NCBI GenBank assembly: GCA_029204225.1
Contig: CM055097.1
Coordinates: forward strand, 27,767,192-27,831,191
From: Diphasiastrum complanatum
Lineage: Eukaryota > Streptophyta > Lycopodiopsida > Lycopodiales > Lycopodiaceae
Direction: 5' to 3'
Length of the DNA stretch: 64,000 bases
Positions within the stretch are counted from its first letter, which is position 1. Each line of letters begins with the position of its first letter. The translations under genes and the position numbers were made by a program. Of this stretch, positions 35,912 to 46,684 are shown one piece after another. The notes under the pieces were generated by a model that was not told the DNA's origin, made no database searches, and saw only the letters and a program-made list of their open reading frames with translations.

Positions 35912-36510
35912 TGTTGGATTATTATCCTGATGATCGACTAATCGTTTTTAATCTTCATCCACTACATTACCCAGCTCTGCAGTTATATGTGTGTTTCTAC
36001 ACAGTACAGAAGTACATTAAAATCAGTCACAAGTGGATTCCACAAGTAGTAATTCTCAAGAAGTACTAACTGGATGGATGCCAGCTCACTATGGCCAACA
36101 ACTGGCCATTATGATCTACGACCTAATCAACTTTTAGAGTTTTGCTATTAGTGCTTACTGCTTATCAGCGGAAGTGCAAATCAGACAGAGTTTCAGAGAT
36201 AGCTTAGAGTATGTGATTTCTATCCACAATTGTCTTGTGCTCATCATTTTGATGAATCAATCTATCTTTTATTGCATTTAGTATTATGCCAGAATCTCTG
36301 TGATCTCATATTGTTGTTGTTTGATAATTCAATTCTTTTTTGTTTGGATAAGTAATCACTTTAGCTCAAATGATTTTAAAGTTAGTTGCTAAAAGATTGA
36401 ACGTCTTTGACTACCCTTGATGCTATGTCGGCTTCTGGATTTGCTTTGATTGCTTTGGGCCTTTCTTCTTCTACTTAGTTGAGCCTCTGTTGGTGTACAA
36501 GGTGTGAGAG
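35912..36510. other. No gene recognised
   Basis: AT-rich interval between the truncated Copia fragment and the 5' LTR of element B. It holds the stretch near 36222 (starting CCACAATTGTC, ending CTCATCATTT) that is shared with 4682-4707. Confidence 0.5.
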
Positions 36511-37322
36511 TGTTGGGGGTATTTCCAACATCTTGTAAATAAATAAAAAGTTGAGTTAGTAGAAATAGTTTTGAGGGTTGTGGCATTCTGCGTGTATAAG
36601 CCCATGGCCCAATGAGCACTTGTAAATAAATAATTTTGGCATAAACTTGACTTTGGGCCATTCAATAAAAAATAATAGTAGAAGGCCAAAGTTAAGCTTA
36701 AACTTAAGTTCCTAAGTTTGATTAATTAGTCAAAGTCAATTGGTGTTAGGTAAAGTGTGTTTATCTCTCCACCATTGATTAGTTTGTGCTTTTGATGAAG
36801 GGTGTGGATCTCAATCCCACCTTCCTTGGAATAGCCAATAGGAGAAAGGGGCAAGGGCCTTCCCCATCCATAAAAAGGCACCATTTGTATCACATTTTCA
36901 TGCTTAATAGAGAGGAGGAGACTCTACTAATTTGAGAGCTCAAGTATCCTCATTTGCTAATCACTCTTGCTTATGCTCTTTTTGTGTTTGGCTTGTTCTT
37001 CTAGTTTTCATGCGTTTTGCTTGTGCTAGTTAAGGTTTTTCATAAGCAATGACATTGAGTATTTGAGCTACCCTCCATTTCACCTCTCTCTCCTTGTCTC
37101 TCTCTCTCTCTCTCTTCTCTTCTTCTCTTCCTCTTTCACTCTAAATCATGATGTGTGTGTGGTTAGTGTAGGGAAGAGTAGTGTTAAGGAGTGGTAGTGT
37201 TAGGAGAAAGACTAGGAAGCATCTAAAAGTAGCATCTTGACATAGTTAGGTACCTTTCCAGTGATCTAACCCTCTTTGACAGGCGGAAGGGCTACTCACC
37301 GATTATATCTACACACCCTACA
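36511..37322 (+). mobile_element. Element B: 5' LTR
   Basis: 812 bp, TGTTGGGGGTATTTCC to CACACCCTACA, with TG...CA ends. It aligns with the LTR at 29134-29951, so A and B are the same family. A CATAAAAAGG TATA-like box lies near 36877 and a CT-rich tract near 37085-37140. One base after its end a tRNA-type primer binding site begins, which fixes it as a 5' LTR on the plus strand. Confidence 0.8.
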
Positions 37323-37323
37323 G

Positions 37324-37340
37324 TGGCGTCGTCGCCGAGG
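37324..37340 (+). other. Element B: primer binding site (Asp-tRNA type)
   Basis: TGGCGTCGTCGCCGAGG matches with a few changes the TGGCGCCGTTGCCGGGG site typical of Tat/Athila-type Gypsy elements, and starts one base after the LTR end, the same spacing as in element D. Confidence 0.7.
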
Positions 37341-38649
37341 GTAGGTTTCACTAACTAGTTTAGTTGTATTTTTAGTTGTTTTTGCTTTTTAGAGTGTTTT
37401 TAGGTGGATTTTGGATAGAGTTAGCTTGTTTTTTGTACTTTCTTGTGCTTGGACTATTCACAACTAGTAGAGGAGGTGTGAGAGGGTAGTGGAGACCCAA
37501 AACAGCCTCTAAGGGCTTGACATCTAGCCAAAAACCTTGGAAAACCCATAAAAATGTTCAAATCTGCATTTTGAAAAAAAAAAAGACAAAAATCTCATTA
37601 TGTTCTATTTTCTTCAACCTTTGCATGCCTGACAGCAGCTCCAGGGTACTGTCCTAGACCTGCATAGAAGCCTGGGAGAGTTAGTTCTAAGTAGATATTG
37701 AGAAATTAGAGAAAAACCAAAAAAAAATTCAAAAAACTCTTGTAAAAAATCAAAAAAATTTAAAATAGTGAACCAACCTTTGCAGAGCCCTCTGAAGTTC
37801 CATCTCAGTGAGACAAGGATACAGAGAAAGCTACGAAGGTTCATTCTCAGAGAAAGTGTCCCTGCAAAGGTTCCCAAGAAAAAGAAGACGAGAAATGAGT
37901 TGAGAACCCTCAGATTTTGGAGTTCTTATGGCAGGTAACCTTCGCAAAGAATTCTGGAGTTCCATCTCAGTGAGACAAGGACGCAGAAGAGTCTGCGAGA
38001 GTTAGTTTGATTCTAGTGAGCCAAAAAGTGGATTTAAGTGCTGAAAAATCAACAAGATCAGAAGATCCAAAAAAATTCTTCCAACTAACCTCCACATACC
38101 ATTCCATTGGCTTCAGAATGTCATTTGACATCAGTGATGAAGTTTGTGAGAGTTAGTACAAATTATTGGTGAAGATCAGAGCAGAACAGGTGTTCCTGGA
38201 CCCTTGAAGACAGTGAAACTTTCATTTTCTGTTTCGCAAACTTTTTCAAAGCTAGATCCATACCAGATACAGCTCCTATAAACCCTACAAGAGTTACTTC
38301 CCAGTAGTTTTTGAAAAATCAAGTTTTTTGACTGAAAATCAGTGAAAGAGCTTTCACACAACCAACTCTCAATCGAGCGGGTAACCTTTGTAGACTAGAT
38401 CAATAGTTAGATCTACACCATATCTAGCTACTATGAAAATATCAGGCTAATCAGAGCAAAGATAAAAAAGTTATCAAGAAAAAACCACCATAAGAGGCCT
38501 AAAATCACACAATCGGCCAATCATATTGATCTGATCTCTTAAGATCCAGATTGAATTCCACTGTATTAGCAAGATCCAACATCCTTGGACTCTACTACTG
38601 AATGAATCTGAGATCTGGATGATCAATCACGAGAAGAACATCGAATCAA
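37341..38649 (+). repeat. Element B leader with four spaced inverted-motif units
   Basis: Untranslated leader. Four units each open with AACCTTTGCA or a variant (37616, 37775, 37937, 38087) and close 57-58 bp later with its approximate reverse complement (TGGGAGAGTT 37673, TACGAAGGTT 37832, TGCGAGAGTT 37994, TGTGAGAGTT 38145). Unit period is 150-162 bp. Between the arms of units two and three lies a shared 23-bp block starting AGTTCCATCTC (37796 and 37958). No coding is seen. Confidence 0.8.
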
Positions 38650-39113
38650 GCACCAAACCTTCCCAGAGTTGCAGCTGCACAAATCGAGATAGAACTAGAA
38701 CCAGCACCAATAGATCCAATGGATCCTATGGATCACCCTATACCTGTTGCACCATTGCAAGCAGTCCGGAGGACACCACGTATGGAAATACCTAAATATA
38801 ATTGGTCGTCAGATCCTATCAGATTCTTTTAGATCTACGAGCAAGCATGCAAAATTTACAACGAACGGACACTGGCAGAGAAATTGATGTTGTTTCCAAT
38901 GTCTCTGGTAGCAGTAGCGCAAGATTGGTTCTTCAACCTATCGGAAGAAGAAAAAACCACCTGGGAAGTGGTTAAGGCAACTCTCATCATGCACTTTAAA
39001 CCAAGAAAGTTTCTGGAAGGTCCATTCCTCTTTCTAAGCAAAGTGAAGATGAGAAAAAGATAAAGGGTTAGGGACTATATAGAACGGGTCAAACATTTAA
39101 GATCCGAGTGCAA
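38650..39113 (+). pseudogene. Element B: gag, 5' part
   Basis: The frame reads a Pro-rich start, then MEIPKYNWSSDPIRFF, EKLMLFPMSLVAVAQDWFFN, TWEVVKATLIMHFKPRKFL and RVRDYIERVKHL, the retrotransposon gag pattern also seen in element D (57137 downwards). Two stops are present (TAG near 38829, TAA near 39061). The frame is cut at 39113 by the Copia insertion and resumes at 44571. Confidence 0.8.
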
Positions 39114-39761
39114 TGTGAAAGATTCAACTAGTTTCATCACATTTTGCAATATTTCCATATTTGGCATATTGAGGCCAAAATTTTTTTAGACTTAGAGGTT
39201 GACTTTTCAAAGTTCATTAGTCTAAATTTCATCTGAATAAACACTTTTTGAAAGTGTGGGAAAGATAGAATGCGAGTTTGAGTAGATTCAATTTGAATAA
39301 GTTGGGTACATTGAATCTAGACCCAAAATTGGTAGGGTTAGCATTTTGGTGGGAAAGCCAAGTGGCCAAATAGGGTTTGGACCTGCTATAAAAGGATGTA
39401 ACTCGTGGAGAGAGTCATCTTCTCTCTTCTCTATCTCATTTCATGCTTATACATGGTTCTCTTGGGTTCTACTATCCATTGGTGCACTATCTTGGTGATT
39501 GCTTGCAATTGTATGTGCAGAATGATTATATTTGTTATTTTTGGATCCACACGTGTGAAATACAGTAGCTTGCTGGTTTTGTACGGACAGCAATAGTACA
39601 TAATCATTTCATTCAAGTTTGATCAAGTTCTATTAGTGTTTGCATCTCAAATTGTGTGTAGATGCTGATTTTTCTACATTGGTGAAATTGGTAGTGTATT
39701 TCTCTTTCTAACCAAAGATCATTCAAGTAGATTGGATCTTAAGGATTTGAAATCTTTCACA
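39114..39761 (+). mobile_element. Element C: 5' LTR and primer binding site
   Basis: Starts TGTGAAAGATT and ends AATCTTTCACA. TATAAAAG lies at 39387-39394. The primer binding site TGGTATTAGAG follows directly at 39762-39772 (one change from the standard TGGTATCAGAG of the initiator-Met type). Confidence 0.93.
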
Positions 39762-40361
39762 TGGTATTAGAGTTTGTGTTTCAGGTTATGAAGGAGGAAA
39801 TCAGATCTATCAATGATTTGGTGAAGATATCAAGTCTAGAGCATGCTAGAGAAGATTCTACACCAAAATCGGATTTTTTGCTTTTGTAGATTGGATCTTT
39901 TGTAGATCAAAACACTAAATACGTCAATATACTTGTTCAATTCCATTTTTTGAATTCACATGCTGGATTTGGCCGATTTTTGGATCATTGGTTCAGCCTA
40001 AGTGGTGGCTTATAGATTGCATATCAAATTTTCAGCATTTGCATGTAGATTTGGAATAGTCAATTTTTTGTTATTTTGTCAAAACCCTAATCTTGATTGG
40101 ATCTCTAGATAGTGAGGTTGCTGGACCTCATTTGAGTGTGTTTCAATCTTAGGAAGTGGCAAAAGTCATTAGATTGAGGATAGATCATAGGTTGATCAAG
40201 ATTCCATGATTCTATGTGTTGATTTGCTTGGATAAGTGCTAGAAGAGAATTTGTGAGATAGTTTCAAATCTTGGTGATTTCTTTTGAAAGCATTTGTTGT
40301 TGTTCAAAGGAGTGCTTTGTGCATTGAAACATGTTGAAAGATAAGATCAGGTCATTGCTAC

Positions 40362-41929
40362 ATGGTAACCTCAATTGGAGTCATGTTGGAAGCCAATGAT
40401 AGGCTTACCTCAAGTAGCTATTCATTATGGAAAGTGAGGATGGAGTCACTTCTTGAGATGAATGATGTTTTGGATATTGTTGTAGGTTTGGAGGAGAGAC
40501 CAGCAACACAACAAGATTAATTGAGGTATGACAAGAGGGCCAAGAAGGCTCTACACATGATAAAGATGAATGTTACCAATGAACTTCTCAAGGAAGTTGG
40601 TAAGTGCACATCATCTTTGTAAGCTTGGAATTCATTGAAGAAGCTTTATAAATCCAAGTCTACTTCTAGAGTGTTGACTCTAAGAAGGCAAATCTTTTCT
40701 TGTTTGCAAAAGAATGAAGAAAGTCCAAGTACTTTTGTTTTGAGAATGAAAGCATTGAATGATGAGTTAGCTTGCATAGATGAAAGCATTAAGGAAGGAG
40801 AGCTTATTCAAGTGATTCTTAATGGCTTGTTGGATGCTCATGCTAACATTGTTCAAAGTATTGCTATTCAAAAGACTTTGTCAAGTTTGATGGATCTTCA
40901 AGAGATCTTGATCAATGAGGAATATAGGCTTCAAGCAAGAGGTGGATCTACATCGACACTTCAAGAGGATGCTATGTTCACAAAGGGCAAATTCAAGGGC
41001 AAAACCAAAAGCAAGTGGTCTAAAGGGCAAGATCAAGTGGATGCTTCTTCAAGTAGCAAAAATAAGGATAGATCAAAGCTCAAGTGCTTCTATTGTGGCA
41101 TCAAAGGACACTTTGCAAGTGAGTGTTACAAGAAGAAGAGAGATCAAGGAGACAAGCAAGGTAATCTTACTCTTGATGAGGATGGTTTGGATGTGTAAGA
41201 TGCAAATGATGATGCTTTTGTGATGTCTTCATGTATGCTTGCTAATGATGGAGATCTAGATCCTTGGTGGATTGATAGTGGAGCAAGTTCACACATGACC
41301 TTTCACAAAGAGTATTTCACTTCTTTGTTGGCATATGGAGATGACAAGAGGGTGATCAATGATGGTGAGTGTGCAATCAAAGGGATTGGCACAATTCCTA
41401 TTTCTCTCTCTACAAATAGGAATGTTCATTTGGAGGATGTCTTGTTTATTCCATCTATTACCAAGAATTTGCTTAGTGTGAGTCAAATGCTAAGTAAGGG
41501 CCTCAAGGTGGAGTTTGATGGAGATGCTTGTTTGATCAAAAGGAAGGATGTCTTTATTGGAAAAGGTAAAAGGCAAGGGAAGTTGTTCAAACTTGATGCT
41601 TGTGTTATTCCTAACCAAGTTGGATGTGTTGCAAGGGAGCAAATTTCTATTCAAGAGGTTTGGCACAAAAGGATGGGACACCTCAACTTCAAGTCATTGG
41701 AGGTAATGGCAAGGAAGAAGGTTGTGATTGGTCTTCCAAGTTTCTTAAGTAATGACAAGCATGTTTGTGAGTCTTGTGCTTTGTCTAAGTCACATAGGCT
41801 ACCTTATACTAGATATATTTCTAGATCTACAAAGCCTTTTCAACTTGTACATTCGGATATTCATGGATTTACTACAATTAGCAATAGTGGAGCTAAGATG
41901 TATGTAACATTCATACTAACAAAGTGATT
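40362..41929 (+). pseudogene. Element C: gag, protease and pre-integrase
   Basis: One frame from ATG 40362 to TGA 41929, broken by three stops (about 40518, 40619, 41198). It has gag with LLEMNDVLDIVVGLEERP, then the CCHC knuckle CFYCGIKGHFASEC, the protease site WWIDSGASSHMTFHK (D-S-G), the GAG-pre-integrase WHKRMGHLNFKSLEVMARKK with CESCALSKSHRLPY, and the integrase start HSDIHGFTT. At about 41918 the integrase core is lost: the sequence jumps to the linker before RT. Two of the stops look like CAA to TAA changes. Confidence 0.9.
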
Positions 41930-42254
41930 GTTGGTAGAGATGTCATTTTTGATAAGGGGAACATTCCAAAAGTGTCTTCAAGCATGATTGATGGTAGTGT
42001 GGATGGATCTAACATTCTTGATGTTGATGAGAAGGATCCTACTTTGGATGGTGGTGATGATGGACCTTCATCAAGTCAAAAGCCAAGGAGAACATCAAGA
42101 GAAAGACAAGTACCTTCAAGGCTCACATATGATAGTTTCTGGAAATTATGTTGCTTTCCTAACCTCTTTGGATGATCCTACAAGTGTAGATCAAGCAAGG
42201 AAAGAAGAGGAGTGGATCCAAGCAATGGATCTCGAGTATCGATCTCTTATGAAT
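41930..42254 (+). pseudogene. Element C: integrase-RT linker remnant
   Basis: Short remnant of the acidic linker between integrase and RT (DGSVDGSNILDVDEKDP, SSSQKPRRTSRERQVPSRL), then a frameshift near 42130 and the RT lead-in DDPTSVDQARKEEEWIQAMD. It stops at SLMNSGT, just before the RT palm would start. Confidence 0.8.
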
Positions 42255-43324
42255 AGTGGAACATCTTTTGGAGGATCTTCTTGTGTACATGGAGCTATGC
42301 AAGTGGATGAATGTTATCTTGCTGTAAAATCAAGTAATGGATCTGGAAAAAAAATTTTGTTCAATGACTTTGATGGTCAAGTTGAAGATCAAGAGGTTGA
42401 TCTCAAAGCGCTTCAACTAGTCAAAAGGGAAGTTGGCAATTTGGAGCTAGTCAAGAGCATCAAAGGAGAGGTATTTGGCAAGGGTGTTATGGATCTGTTT
42501 TTGCAGCATATTGAAGACTCAAGTAAGGTCAAAGGAGCAGCAAGGAAGTGTTGTTCAAGTTTACTTTACTTGTTCTATCTCATGTTTGAGCAATTTCATG
42601 TGGATGTGTGCAAATTGTCAAGATATGGTAAAACTAGCTACATTGGTGAGCATTGTTTTGATGTTGGATTTGTACTAGCATTATTGGCTGATTTTGCTGA
42701 TGGAAATGAAGGTATTGGAGGTTCATTATGTCACTCATCCATGGCTAAGTTCTCAAGTGTTGAGCTACTTGGTGCCAATACTTGGAGATTGTCAATTTTT
42801 GGTGAATTCATGGTCATTTTCTTGTGTCAAGTAGATCTTGAAGATGGACTAGTGCAAACTTCTTGATTTATGGAGTCATGTGGTGCTGGATTTGTATCAT
42901 TTATGCACTCACCTACTCATGGATTTCCAAGGTTTGATGGTTTCTTATGGCAAGATGAAGATGGAGGCTCATTCATGGAGTATCATGATGGATACAAGGC
43001 AACAAAGGACAAAGGAGGAGGAGACATGCAAGCAAAAGTTGATCACTCACATTTATTGGTTGTTTGCTGTATTTTTCCAGAGAGTTCAGAGTTGGAAGCA
43101 TGGTGGAATCATTTCATTTACATTCTATTCCTCATGTTCTAGTCACATTTTTACATGCAAAATTGATGTAAGAAATAGTGAAGCATCCCAAATAGACACT
43201 ATTCTCTATATCAGTTATGGTTGTTTCTATTTTGAGCATTACATGATCATTGAAAGGAGATCTATTCTTAGGAAGAAGATCATTCTTATGATGGATCAAA
43301 GTTCTACTGACAAAAACTATGCTA
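42255..43324 (+). other. Element C: unrecognised ORF-bearing insert replacing RT
   Basis: About 1.07 kb without Copia similarity sits exactly where RT belongs. It continues the upstream frame for about 204 codons to a TGA at 42864-42866, and the same frame then reopens from an ATG at 42870 to 43142. Visible residues include HGAMQVDECYLAVKSSNGSG, VDLKALQLVKREVGNLELVK and HCFDVGFVLALLADFADGNE. There is no signal peptide, zinc motif or known catalytic motif that I can name. It may be a captured host gene fragment, a piece of another repeat, or chance coding. Right junction: element similarity resumes at AGGAGCATTGGAAGC. Confidence 0.55.
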
Positions 43325-43856
43325 GGAGCATTGGAAGCTAGGAAAGCAAGTTTTGAGGTACATCATTGGAACTCGAGATTTTGGCATATTGTATGAGGGA
43401 TCATCACCTAATCTTTTTGGATTTTTAGATTCGGACTATGCTGGAGATGTAATGGATAGGAAATCCATTAGTTCTTATTGTATTTTCATAGGTGATGGAG
43501 CTATATCATGCATGTCAAAGAAACAAGCCACTATCTCATTGTCATCTAGTGAGGCCGAGTACAAAGCTCTTACACTTTGCACAAAGGAGATGGTATGGAT
43601 CAAGAGAATGATCAAGGATCTTCACTTGCTGGATTTTTCAGAGAGCCCAATCATCTTTTGTGACAATCAATCAGCCCAAAGAATGGCATCCAATCCTATC
43701 TTTCATGCTAGGAGCAAGCATATTGAGATACAATATCATTTTGTGAGGGAGCGAGTCATTGCAAAGGAGGTGGAGCTTCAACATGTGTCTTCAAGGGAAT
43801 GTGTAGCTAATAATCTTCACCAAAGCATTGGGAAAAGACTTGTTCATGAAGCATAG
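43325..43856 (+). pseudogene. Element C: RNase H
   Basis: Begins HWKLGKQVLRYIIGTRDFG and continues as a clean frame of 167 codons: FGFLDSDYAGDVMDRKSISS (catalytic Asp), KKQATISLSSSEAEYKAL (catalytic Glu), FCDNQSAQRMASNPIFHARS (catalytic Asp), KHIEIQYHFVRERV. The domain itself looks intact apart from the end, where NNLHQSIGK replaces the usual TKPL region. A polypurine tract GAAGAGGGAG lies at 43900-43909. Confidence 0.9.
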
Positions 43857-43909
43857 GACTTCACTTAGAGTATTATCAAAGTCTATGCTAAAACTAGTTG
43901 AAGAGGGAG

Positions 43910-44570
43910 TGTGAAAGATTCAACTAGTTTCATCACATTTTGCAATATTTCCATATTTGGCATATTGAGGCCAAAACTTGTTTTAGACTTAGAGGTTGAC
44001 TTCTCAAAGTTCATTAGTCTAAATTTCATTTGAATAAACACTTTTTGAAAGTGTGGGAAAGATAGAATGCGAGTTTGAGTAGATTCAATTTGAATAAGTT
44101 GGGTACATTGAATCTAGACCCAAAATTGGTAGGGTTAGCATTTTGGTAGGAAAGCCAAGTGGCCAAATAGGGTTTGGACCTGCTATAAAAGGATGTAACT
44201 CGTGGACCTGCTATAAAAGGATGTCATCTTCTCTCTTCTCTATCTCATTTCATGCTTATACATGGTTCTCTTGGGTTCTACGATCCATTGGTGCACTATC
44301 TTGGTGATTGCTTGCAATTCTATGTGTAGAATGATTATATTTTCTATTTTTGGATCCACACGTGTGAAATACAGTAGCTTGCTGGTTTTGTACGGACAGC
44401 AACAGTACATAATCATTTCATTCAAGTTTGATCAAGTTCTATTAGTGTTTGCATCTCAAATTGTGTGTAGATGCTGATTTTTCTACATTGGTGAAATTGG
44501 TAGTGTATTTCTCTTTCTAACCAAAGATCATTCAAGTAGATTGGATCTTAAGGATCTGAAATCTTTCACA
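43910..44570 (+). mobile_element. Element C: 3' LTR with duplicated TATA segment
   Basis: 661 bp, TGTGAAAGATT to AATCTTTCACA. Compared with the 5' LTR it has a tandem duplication of a segment holding the TATA box: CCTGCTATAAAAGGATG occurs twice (28-bp unit starting at 44176, second copy from 44204). Confidence 0.93.
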
Positions 44571-44893
44571 TGCAATGCAGTCCTAACTCTTGATCATGCG
44601 GTTATTATGTGGTTCCTTGCAGGGTTGCCACGTAGTATTAGAAGAAAACTTAAAATACGGGAGCAATACGCTACGTTACAAAAAGCAATGGAAGATGCCA
44701 TCAGGGAAAAAGATGAGGGTTCAGACGATGAATCATATACGACTACCCATGATTCAACTCCTTCAGTAGAAACTAAAGGCCTTGTAGGGAGCTCTAGCAC
44801 GAATTCCAAATCCACTAGAATAGAACCAACTGCAGTACCCTCACCGCGAAAATGTATAGTGATCAGTTTGCACTCAGAACCATACAACCAATG
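44571..44893 (+). pseudogene. Element B: gag, 3' part
   Basis: Resumes the gag interrupted at 39113: WFLAGLPRSIRRKLKIREQY, LQKAMEDAIREKDEGSDDES, then a Ser/Thr-rich tail. The homologous region of element D reads LFLVGLPKNIRCDLKPVD and MIDAIREEDEGSDDD. The zinc knuckle and protease expected next are missing; 44894-45076 holds only broken pre-RT sequence. Confidence 0.8.
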
Positions 44894-45076
44894 ACTGTTC
44901 TGTATTAAAGCAAAATCTTAGATTAACACAGAGATTTTGCCATTTGTGCAACGCATCATCGTAGAAGACGACATTTTGCCCATTTATAATTAACCCCCAA
45001 ATCATACAACAGAAGAGGAATCCCTAACAATGATCGGAAGGGTATACCACCAACCGTAATCCAGCACACCATACCA

Positions 45077-45655
45077 TTGGTGGATGGAGCAGTCCCTAAG
45101 GTGATCTGCTACTACCGATGCAACCCGAACTATACAGAAGTGATCAAGCAGGAGTTGCAGAAGTTGCTAGTTGTTGATTTCATTTATGAAATCGAACACA
45201 CTGAATGGGTGTCGCCAATAGTCATAGTACCCAAGAAGAACGGCAAAATGCGAATCTGCGTGAACCTAAAAGCGTTAAATGCATTCACCAAGAAGGATCA
45301 TTTCCCCTTACCATTTATGGAAAGTGTTCTAGACAGAGTAGAAGGAACAAATGGTTTTAGCGGCTACAATCAGGTGAAAATAGCGCTACAAGATCAGCAC
45401 AAGACAACATTTGCCACAAAATGGGGAACGTATGCCTACAAAGTAATGCCGTTTGGGCTTTGTAATGCCCCAAGTACCTTCCAACAACTTATGCAGATGA
45501 CATTCAAAGAGTATTTGCAAAATTTTTTGGAGATTTTCTTGGATGATCTATGCGTGCATGGACCTAACTTTGAGCACTTATCCAATTTGGAAAAGGTGTT
45601 GAAGAAATGTCACGAATATCAGATATCTTTGAACCTAGAAAAGTGTCAATTTTAG
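45077..45655 (+). pseudogene. Element B: Gypsy reverse transcriptase
   Basis: A 192-codon open frame covers the RT fingers and palm: YRCNPNYTEVIKQELQKLL, WVSPIVIVPKKNGKMRICVN, KDHFPLPFMESVLDRV, VMPFGLCNAPSTFQQLMQ and FLDDLCVH, in which the catalytic pair Asp-Asp is kept (usual form YLDDL). NGFSGYNQV stands where FSGYNQI is expected, so the first catalytic Asp region (usually FLDxFSGY) has lost its Asp. Confidence 0.88.
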
Positions 45656-46600
45656 GTGACACATGGCCTCATTCTTGGCCATATAGTATCCTAACACAAG
45701 ATCACCACGGACCTGTCAAAGATAAGGATCATTGTCGATCTGCCACTGCCAAGAATGATCCACGGAGTCTATTTTTTCATGGGTCACGCTAACTACTACC
45801 GAATCTTCATTTTAGGCTTTGTAGAGTTAGCATGACCAATCTACAAACTCAAAATGGAACCACATTGGACGGAGGAAGCCCTATAGGCTTTCTAGAAACT
45901 TAAAGATGCATTGGTCTTAGTGTCAATATTATGTCCACCCAATTGGTCCATAGAGTTTCATGTGCATACAGATGCATCAAAGTATGCAGTGGGAGCAGTC
46001 TTAACCTAGCCAGGTGAACACAAAAAGGATTTCCCAATCCGATTTGCTAGCTATTTCGCAGTGATTCAGAGATAAATTATTCGACAACAAAGCGAGAGGC
46101 ACTGGCTATAATTTAAACGGTGAAGAAATTGCGGCATTATTTGATGGCCGCACAATTTATTTTTTATACGGACCATCAACCCTTGTTATATCTTGTTAAT
46201 AAAACTTGCAAAATAGGGAGAATCACTCGATGGTTACTTCTGTTGTTGGAGTTTGATTTTCGGATAGTGGTTTGCAAGGGAAAGCAACATTATATGGCAG
46301 ATCATGTGTCGTGAATCAAAGGAAAGAAAATTGCAGCCCTACTTGATGATGAGCTACCTGATGCTGCCTTGTTTTAAATTGACACTGTACCAGAATGGGC
46401 CACAGATATAATTGAATATTTAATGCGGGGCCAACCGGATAAATCTTTACCCTAGGCGGAACAACGGAAACTGATTCTAAAATGAGACCTTATCAGCTGA
46501 TTGCCGACCAATCATATCGAAGATGACCAAATAGTATTCTTCAAAGATGTATTCTTCCAGTCCAAATTATTTCGATTTCACATGAAGGCATGGATGGTGC
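45656..46600 (+). pseudogene. Element B: RT thumb, RNase H and start of integrase
   Basis: Broken frames continue with an RT thumb, EFHVHTDASKYAVGAVLT (RNase H catalytic Asp), KREALAI (Glu), FYTDHQPLLYLVNKTCKIGR (Asp) and GKQHYMADHVS. Several stops occur. The last recognisable part is an integrase zinc-domain start, ISHEGMDGAH, near 46590, where similarity ends at a junction with another Gypsy fragment. No 3' LTR of element B is present in the window. Confidence 0.75.
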
Positions 46601-46684
46601 TCATTCCTGGACCACGGAAGATTTGAAAGGCATAAGCAAGAAATTCGGTCAACACCGAATTGACCTGAAAGAAGGAGCGGTAAC
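46601..46684 (+). pseudogene. Gypsy fragment E: pre-RT segment, left of element D
   Basis: Reads WTTEDLKGISKKFGQHRIDL, the conserved segment that precedes RT in Gypsy elements. The frame is cut at 46684 by element D and continues across its 12 kb at 58708. Confidence 0.7.

Larger units (their letters stand above)
39114..44570 (+). mobile_element. Copia element C, complete insertion with target duplication
   Basis: 5457 bp bounded by LTRs 39114-39761 and 43910-44570. TGCAA occurs immediately outside both ends (39109-39113 and 44571-44575), a perfect 5-bp target duplication, and the flanks are the two halves of the gag of element B. Inside are gag, protease and part of integrase, then a deletion, about 1.07 kb of foreign sequence in place of reverse transcriptase, RNase H and a polypurine tract. 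The LTRs differ by roughly a dozen substitutions by eye plus a short duplication, so the insertion is moderately recent. Without RT it cannot have encoded its own reverse transcription in this form. Confidence 0.95.

Noticed and set aside
41988-42866. A single 292-codon host gene starting at 41988
   Set aside because: The first part is Copia linker sequence read partly in a shifted frame; only sequence from about 42255 is foreign to the element.
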